A stretch of 9,821 nt of DNA, taken from NCBI GenBank assembly GCA_002390025.1, contig DGRU01000165.1, positions 25,330 through 35,150 of the forward strand, in the 5' to 3' direction. Under the pieces are notes generated by a model. The model saw only the letters and a list, made by a program, of their open reading frames with translations. It was not told the DNA's origin and made no database searches. Each line of letters starts with the position of its first letter. Position 1 is the first letter of the stretch. Positions 6,434-9,821 of the stretch are shown here, piece after piece. Position numbers and translations under genes: made by a program. The DNA is from Lachnospiraceae bacterium UBA4380. GTDB taxonomy: Bacteria; Bacillota; Clostridia; Lachnospirales; Lachnospiraceae.

Positions 6434-6670
6434 CACGCCAAGGGAATCTCCCAAGCCCGCGACATCGACGACAGAATGGGCGACGCACGCCGCGTCCTTG
6501 ACTGGGATGCCCAGTTTGAGTGCGCGCTCGATCCTGTGACCGCAAAGGCGATCCGCGATTCGCGCCGTCCCGAAGACGATCACAGTGACACCTGCAGCAT
6601 GTGCGGCAAATTCTGTGCTGTCCGCAGCATGAACAAAGCACTTGCAGGCGAATATATCGATATCCTGTAA
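6434..6670 (+). pseudogene. thiC: Truncated 3' remnant of thiC (phosphomethylpyrimidine synthase)
   Basis: ThiC is a radical-SAM enzyme making the pyrimidine moiety of thiamine, normally 430 residues or more. Only about 78 C-terminal codons remain. They read HAKGISQARDIDDRMGDARR, then a region with DWDAQFECALDP, and end with CSMCGKFCAVR. The three cysteines of that last motif (6593-6616) match the family's C-terminal iron-sulphur ligand cluster. The stretch corresponds to the family's HAADIAKGI...AR segment with a few residues missing. Two stop codons in frame (6428-6433) precede it, and the internal ATG at 6476 has no ribosome site. The natural TAA is at 6668-6670. The remnant sits 60 nt after a TPP riboswitch terminator, in the place a TPP-controlled thiC would occupy. 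The N-terminal ~350 codons are absent. The assignment rests on motif recall, not on an alignment. Confidence 0.85.
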
Positions 6671-6709
6671 AAAGCTGTATGAGCCGCTGAAATCTGAAAA
6701 AACAATAAA

Positions 6710-6743
6710 CCTGCAAAAGCTGCAAAACTGCAAAAACTGCAGG
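6710..6743. repeat. Short CTGCAAAA tandem repeat
   Basis: CTGCAAAA-type units of 8-9 bp recur at 6711, 6720, 6728 and, cut short, at 6737. The outer CCTGCA/TGCAGG ends are complementary. The repeat lies between the thiC remnant and the convergent Sel1-repeat gene. No clear T-tailed terminator is seen for either side. Confidence 0.6.
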
Positions 6744-6794
6744 AAACTCCCAAAAGTAAAGCCGCTGATGCCTCTTCTGACAAAAACCCGGATC

Positions 6795-8276
6795 TTACTC
6801 CTTAAACCTGATTCCCAGGACCATCTCAGCCTCTTTGTATCCCAGATCCGCGGATTTTCTGTACCATTCTTCCGCCTTCTTCATGTCAGTCTCGATTCCA
6901 ATCCCGTTTTCATACATATAGCCGAGATTAAACATGGCTATAGCATTTCCGGCATCAGCGGCTTCTTTAAACAGCGTGAGCGCTTTCTCACTGTCCTGCT
7001 CCACCTTATTGCCTTCCATATACAAATAGGCCATATTATTCTTGGCAATCGTACTGCCCTCTGCAGCTGCCTCCTCATACAGTTCAAGCGCCTTCTCGAT
7101 ATTTTCTTCCGTTCCGTATCCATTCTCATACATCATGCCAAGAAGGTACTTGCCGTCAGTGTATCCTCCCTCAGCAGACTCTTTGTACCATTTGAAGGCC
7201 TCATCATAGTCAGTCCCGACGCCTTCCGCGTTGAAATACATATTGCCAAGACCGCACTTTGCTGAGGCATCTCCCATTTCAGCAGCTTCTGAAAATAATC
7301 TGAAAGCCTCTTTATAATCTTTCTGTACTCCGATCCCATACTCATACATATAGGCCACATAGGCAATCGCCGAAGTATCTCCGTCCTCCATGGCTTCCTT
7401 GTACCACTTGAAGGATTCGCGGTAATTCTGACTGACACCCTGGCCTGCTGCATACATATAGCCCAGCATGCTCTTGGCATCTGTGTTACCTGCCTCTGCG
7501 GCTTTTTTGAACCACCGAAAAGCCTCTTCATAGTCCACGTCAACCGTAATGCCAAAATAGTAGAGCCTTGCCTGACCGAGCATTTGGCCTGCAGTCATCT
7601 CCTCTTCCGATGAATCCTGGTCCACCGGATTTTCAGCAGATCCGGCAGCAGCTTCCCCCGCATCCGCCGCTTCCGGCGGATCCAAAGGCAGATCAGTCTC
7701 AGTAACATCTGTGTCCGGTCCAGATGAAGCCTGCTGTGGCGTCGGATTCACCTGTTTTGAACTTCTGTTCCGGAAAAATCCGCCGCCAAAAAAGACCGCA
7801 AGGACCAGCAGGGCGATGGCCCCTCCCGCTATCAGAGGCAGGCGGTTCTTACCTTTCCCTGCGTTGTCCGCCGCCGGCCTGCCTGTGTCCGAATGATTCA
7901 GAACAGTTTCTCCTGAGCGGCCTGCCTGACCGGAATTGATCCCCTGGTCCTGAATATTCCCCAGGTTCTGGATATCCCCCCGGTCCCGAAGATTTCCCTG
8001 CCCCGGAACCGGGATATGTTCCTGGTCTGAGATCCCTTTCTGCAGGAGGGGATCAGTCTGCAGGTTCCGTATGATCCGGCTGTCCTGCCGGCCAGGCCCT
8101 GTACCTGTATCAGGCTGCCCGGAAGAGGAACCGAATCCCGAATCGGAGCCGGATATGCCGGGCGGCAGAACCAGATCCTCGTATCCCTTCAGAGTGCCCT
8201 GTCCGGCAGCAGTATGGATATCCTGATTTCCGGCTTCTGCTGCCGGGTTTTCTTTCTGCTTATTCTCCATAGTCAT
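6795..8276 (-). CDS. Membrane-anchored Sel1-repeat (TPR-like) protein
   Basis: A 493-residue protein with a disordered N-terminal half, one membrane segment and a C-terminal solenoid. Residues 1-140 are rich in Gly, Gln, Asp and Ser and have no recognisable domain. Residues about 146-166 form one transmembrane helix flanked by basic residues (GKGKNR before, RNRSSK after). A Pro/Asp/Glu-rich linker follows (175-228). From about 230 to the end run seven Sel1-type repeats of 36 residues with the pattern A...LG.MY..G.GV..DY.EAF.WY..AAE.G. Such repeats serve as protein-binding scaffolds. The start at 8276 is preferred to upstream ATGs because it has GGAAAG 8 nt before it and follows the previous gene's stop by 13 nt; a longer frame to 8417 would overlap that gene. 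The two genes are probably cotranscribed. Which side of the membrane the repeats face cannot be decided. Confidence 0.9.
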   Translation of the reverse strand: MTMENKQKENPAAEAGNQDIHTAAGQGTLKGYEDLVLPPGISGSDSGFGSSSGQPDTGTGPGRQDSRIIRNLQTDPLLQKGISDQEHIPVPGQGNLRDRGDIQNLGNIQDQGINSGQAGRSGETVLNHSDTGRPAADNAGKGKNRLPLIAGGAIALLVLAVFFGGGFFRNRSSKQVNPTPQQASSGPDTDVTETDLPLDPPEAADAGEAAAGSAENPVDQDSSEEEMTAGQMLGQARLYYFGITVDVDYEEAFRWFKKAAEAGNTDAKSMLGYMYAAGQGVSQNYRESFKWYKEAMEDGDTSAIAYVAYMYEYGIGVQKDYKEAFRLFSEAAEMGDASAKCGLGNMYFNAEGVGTDYDEAFKWYKESAEGGYTDGKYLLGMMYENGYGTEENIEKALELYEEAAAEGSTIAKNNMAYLYMEGNKVEQDSEKALTLFKEAADAGNAIAMFNLGYMYENGIGIETDMKKAEEWYRKSADLGYKEAEMVLGIRFKE

Positions 8277-8289
8277 CACCGCTTTCCTT

Positions 8290-8601
8290 TCACATCTGAA
8301 TGATCCTGCGCAGCTGCTCCACAGCCGCCGGAAGGTCATCCGGAGATCCCATCCTGACACGGCGGTCTTCCGGCACAGCCAGGTTGAATTCACTGGTACA
8401 TGCAATCGGGCAGCCATGGATCACCAGCAGCGCGGCGTACCGGATACCGCTCTGCGCAGTCACAAAGTCTGCCTCAGGCAATAGACCGGGCAGTCGGCAC
8501 ACCAGATCGTCGCGGTCATAAGCCAGGTTACAGGCTCCGCAGAGACGGAGTCCGATCACAGGGAGCTTTTTTTCAGGGGCAGTACTTTCAGAGAAGGACA
8601 T
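8290..8601 (-). CDS. Small five-cysteine protein with CGxCN motif, function unknown
   Basis: A 103-residue soluble protein of no established function that I recognise. It begins with a variable tail, then GLRLCGACNLAYDRDDLVC (17-35), which resembles the CGGCNPRYDR box of small clostridial proteins of unknown role. A second motif, VIHGCPIACTSEFN (60-73), completes a set of five cysteines (21, 24, 35, 64, 68). The paired C-x2-C and C-x3-C spacing suggests metal binding or redox chemistry, but that is inference. The start is secure: AAGGAGGTGA stands 9 nt upstream, an almost ideal ribosome site. The gene precedes the Sel1-repeat gene by 13 nt and so shares its transcript. Duplicated -10-like sequences lie 40-80 nt upstream. 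Codon use looks like that of its neighbours. Confidence 0.85.
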   Translation of the reverse strand: MSFSESTAPEKKLPVIGLRLCGACNLAYDRDDLVCRLPGLLPEADFVTAQSGIRYAALLVIHGCPIACTSEFNLAVPEDRRVRMGSPDDLPAAVEQLRRIIQM

Positions 8602-8643
8602 GTTATAGTGTCACCTCCTTGTCACAGGCAGATCCGTACAGCA

Positions 8644-8683
8644 TAGACCTGCTATTATACAGATAGGCCTGCTATTATACAGA
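8644..8683 (-). promoter_or_regulatory. 20-bp tandem duplication carrying two TATAAT boxes
   Basis: Two 20-bp units (8644-8663, 8664-8683) differ at one base. Read on the minus strand each contains CTGTATAATAG, a perfect -10 hexamer, at 8659-8654 and 8679-8674. They lie 50-80 nt upstream of the small cysteine protein gene and could give two start sites. Neither has a good -35 at 17 nt, so promoter function is uncertain while the duplication itself is plain. GACAGGCGCT is likewise repeated just beyond (8682 and 8706). Confidence 0.55.
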
Positions 8684-8735
8684 CAGGCGCTCAGCCCTGC
8701 AGATGGACAGGCGCTGATTTCTGTTTTTTGTTTTG

Positions 8736-8781
8736 ACTTTCTTCCATAAAGAAAGTGCTTAAACAGGCTGCGGGAGCCTGT
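8736..8781. other. Two adjacent hairpins in the 8602-9019 spacer
   Basis: ACTTTCTT (8736-8743) pairs with AAGAAAGT (8749-8756). ACAGGCT (8763-8769) pairs with AGCCTGT (8775-8781). The second hairpin is followed on the minus strand by only a short TTTAAG, so neither is a clear terminator. No gene is credible in the spacer between 8602 and about 8857. Confidence 0.5.
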
Positions 8782-8857
8782 CGGCCGATCTACAGAAGCG
8801 GGAATCTTCCACCACTGAGATAAAAAACGCTTCAAAGCAAGTATATAAGAAAATAAG

Positions 8858-8904
8858 AAAAAAGGCACTTTGAAAGACCCTGCAGTCACTCAAAGCGCCT
8901 TTTT
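8858..8904 (-). terminator. Intrinsic terminator after the DUF805 gene, probably bidirectional
   Basis: Arms 8858-8873 and 8890-8904 match as AAAAAGGC-A/G-CTTTGA with a single mismatch, around a 16-nt loop. T-runs stand on the outer side on either strand. On the minus strand it ends the transcript of the zinc-ribbon DUF805 gene, whose stop lies about 115 nt away, and begins 7 nt after the stop of a small ORF. Confidence 0.8.
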
Positions 8905-8910
8905 CAGGCC

Positions 8911-8985
8911 TTATCTTTCCAATTTTTTGCCGGAAGGATCTTCCGCCATCATCTTTTCAAAATCCTTCATCACTTTCTTCCGCAT
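8911..8985 (-). CDS. Possible 24-residue small ORF or gene tail
   Basis: On the minus strand an ORF reads MRKKVMKDFEKMMAEDPSGK and ends KLER-stop. It is strongly charged and helix-like, with the composition of a real protein tail. The TAA stands only 7 nt before the terminator stem, as is usual for genuine gene ends. Against it, no good ribosome site precedes either ATG (8985 or 8970) and a stop precedes it in frame. The neighbouring frame just upstream (DSDHLILNAEESDEGF) is also coding-like, which hints at a degraded gene with a frameshift. It may be a remnant, a tiny gene or chance. Confidence 0.3.
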   Translation of the reverse strand: MRKKVMKDFEKMMAEDPSGKKLER

Positions 8986-9019
8986 TCAGAATCAGATGAT
9001 CTGAGTCAGAAGAACCGGA

Positions 9020-9712
9020 TCAGACGACAGGATATTTCGGGCTCATGCCGAACTGATTCTCTCCGGGCTGGCTGTCAGTCAGTTCAAATACCAGCAGTAC
9101 GATACTGCCGATGCAGGGAACCAGGTTGAGGAAAAACCAGGCGCCAGATTTTCCGATATCATGCATACGGCGCCAGAAGACTGCCAGGGAAGGTACGAGG
9201 GTAGCCAGGGAAAAGATCGACATCAGAATATTGGGACCATCCTCCGGCGATGTTCCCAGGACGATCATTCCCACGACAGCCAGAACAACCTGCACAAGCC
9301 AGATAAACAATGTATAGAACCAGTACTCACTTCTTCTGGCACGTCCTTCGAAAGTTGCGTACTTTGAAAAACAGGTCTGAACCGCTTCTACAAAGCCTAC
9401 ACCGGGAGTCGGTCCTCCGATGTTTCCTGCAGATGCCGAACCATAGGCCGCACCTGTTCCATAAGAAGAACCCTCCTGCTGGCCGGCGCTATAGGAGTAG
9501 GACTGCTGGGTCTGAGACTGCTGGCCGCCGCCATAGCTGTATGAGCTGTATGTCTCCTGGGGCTGAGCCTGCTGACTGCTGCTATTTGAATTCTGCTGTT
9601 CCGGCTCTGCCTGTGCCGCCTGGGCAACTGCCTGCATATGAGGGGCCCCGCAATTCTCACAGAACTTTGCGTCGTCAGCAATTACCGATCCACAGTTTCC
9701 ACAATATGCCAT
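9020..9712 (-). CDS. Zinc-ribbon DUF805 membrane protein
   Basis: A 230-residue membrane protein. The N-terminus is a zinc ribbon, MAYCGNCGSVIADDAKFCEN followed by CG, with four cysteines (4, 7, 18, 21) in C-x2-C...C-x2-C. Residues about 28-105 are a low-complexity Gln/Ser/Tyr/Gly linker. From about 112 comes DUF805: the signature YATFEGRARRSEYWFYTLF (118-136), transmembrane segments near 132-152, 161-180 and 191-209, the FWRRMHDIGKSGAW box (179-192) and the family-type end GENQFGMSPKYP. DUF805 has no settled function. The zinc ribbon plus linker is a frequent clostridial fusion to membrane proteins. The start is supported by AAAGGAA about 9 nt upstream. It is transcribed alone, with a palindrome in the leader and a terminator downstream. 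Confidence 0.93.
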   Translation of the reverse strand: MAYCGNCGSVIADDAKFCENCGAPHMQAVAQAAQAEPEQQNSNSSSQQAQPQETYSSYSYGGGQQSQTQQSYSYSAGQQEGSSYGTGAAYGSASAGNIGGPTPGVGFVEAVQTCFSKYATFEGRARRSEYWFYTLFIWLVQVVLAVVGMIVLGTSPEDGPNILMSIFSLATLVPSLAVFWRRMHDIGKSGAWFFLNLVPCIGSIVLLVFELTDSQPGENQFGMSPKYPVV

Positions 9713-9751
9713 AATTATAGTTCCTTTCGTCTTTTTTCATCATTCTGTCCA

Positions 9752-9766
9752 TGCCCGGTCCGGGCA
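9752..9766. promoter_or_regulatory. 15-bp palindrome in the DUF805 gene leader
   Basis: TGCCCGG (9752-9758) and CCGGGCA (9760-9766) are perfect inverse complements around a single base, about 40 nt upstream of the start codon. The one-base centre suits a dimeric DNA-binding protein better than an RNA hairpin. No regulator is encoded nearby. Confidence 0.5.
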
Positions 9767-9784
9767 CGATCAATTCTTGTCAAA

Positions 9785-9816
9785 ATTGTATTGTACCACC
9801 ATTTGCCTGATGTAAA
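9785..9816 (-). promoter_or_regulatory. Possible promoter of the DUF805 gene
   Basis: On the minus strand two overlapping TACAAT boxes occur (9795-9790 and 9790-9785), with TTTACA (9816-9811) upstream. The spacings are 15 and 20 nt, both off the ideal. A TTGACA at 9783-9778 has no -10 partner. Confidence 0.35.
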
Positions 9817-9821
9817 AAGAT

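Noticed and set aside
6291..6539. 82-codon plus-strand frame beginning inside the TPP riboswitch
   Set aside because: Its start lies within the aptamer core and it runs through the terminator. Its later part is the thiC remnant read in the wrong frame.
8277..8417. 47-codon N-terminal extension of the Sel1-repeat protein
   Set aside because: It would overlap the well-supported small cysteine protein gene in another frame. The start at 8276 has a proper ribosome site.
8611..8889. 92-codon minus-strand frame
   Set aside because: It runs across the 20-bp tandem repeat, two hairpins and the terminator. No recognisable domain or ribosome site was seen.

Overview
The window looks like chromosomal DNA of a gut-type Bacillota/Clostridia organism, most likely Lachnospiraceae-like. 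This is inferred from strong AGGAGG-type ribosome sites, a CmpB-type membrane protein, a zinc-ribbon DUF805 protein, a TPP riboswitch of Gram-positive architecture and Sel1-repeat genes. No phage, transposase, CRISPR, rRNA or tRNA gene is visible. Seven intact protein genes are supported, plus one thiC remnant and one doubtful small ORF.

Left part (1-4471), all on the minus strand. In transcription order it holds a CmpB-family membrane protein, an M18 aminopeptidase, the molybdopterin molybdotransferase MoeA and a histidine-phosphatase-family enzyme, ending at a strong hairpin terminator near 22-65. The first two probably form an operon. The gaps before and after moeA are full of short tandem duplications, so a single transcript is not certain.

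Middle (4472-6790). A spacer contains a compact block of about 156 bp with 9-bp terminal inverted repeats and three nested hairpins, a candidate miniature repeat element. It is followed by a DMT/EamA transporter on the plus strand with a clear promoter and ribosome site. Downstream lies an intact-looking TPP riboswitch with its own promoter and intrinsic terminator. What follows is only the last ~78 codons of a thiC-like gene, preceded by two stop codons. The riboswitch has therefore apparently outlived its gene, which suggests loss of de novo thiamine pyrimidine synthesis at this locus.

Right part (6795-9821), minus strand. A zinc-ribbon/DUF805 membrane protein has a palindrome in its leader and a strong terminator. 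A separate two-gene unit encodes a small five-cysteine protein and a membrane-anchored Sel1-repeat protein.

A theme across the window is that nearly every spacer carries 13-30 bp tandem duplications. Some of these fall on stop codons or -10-like sequences.
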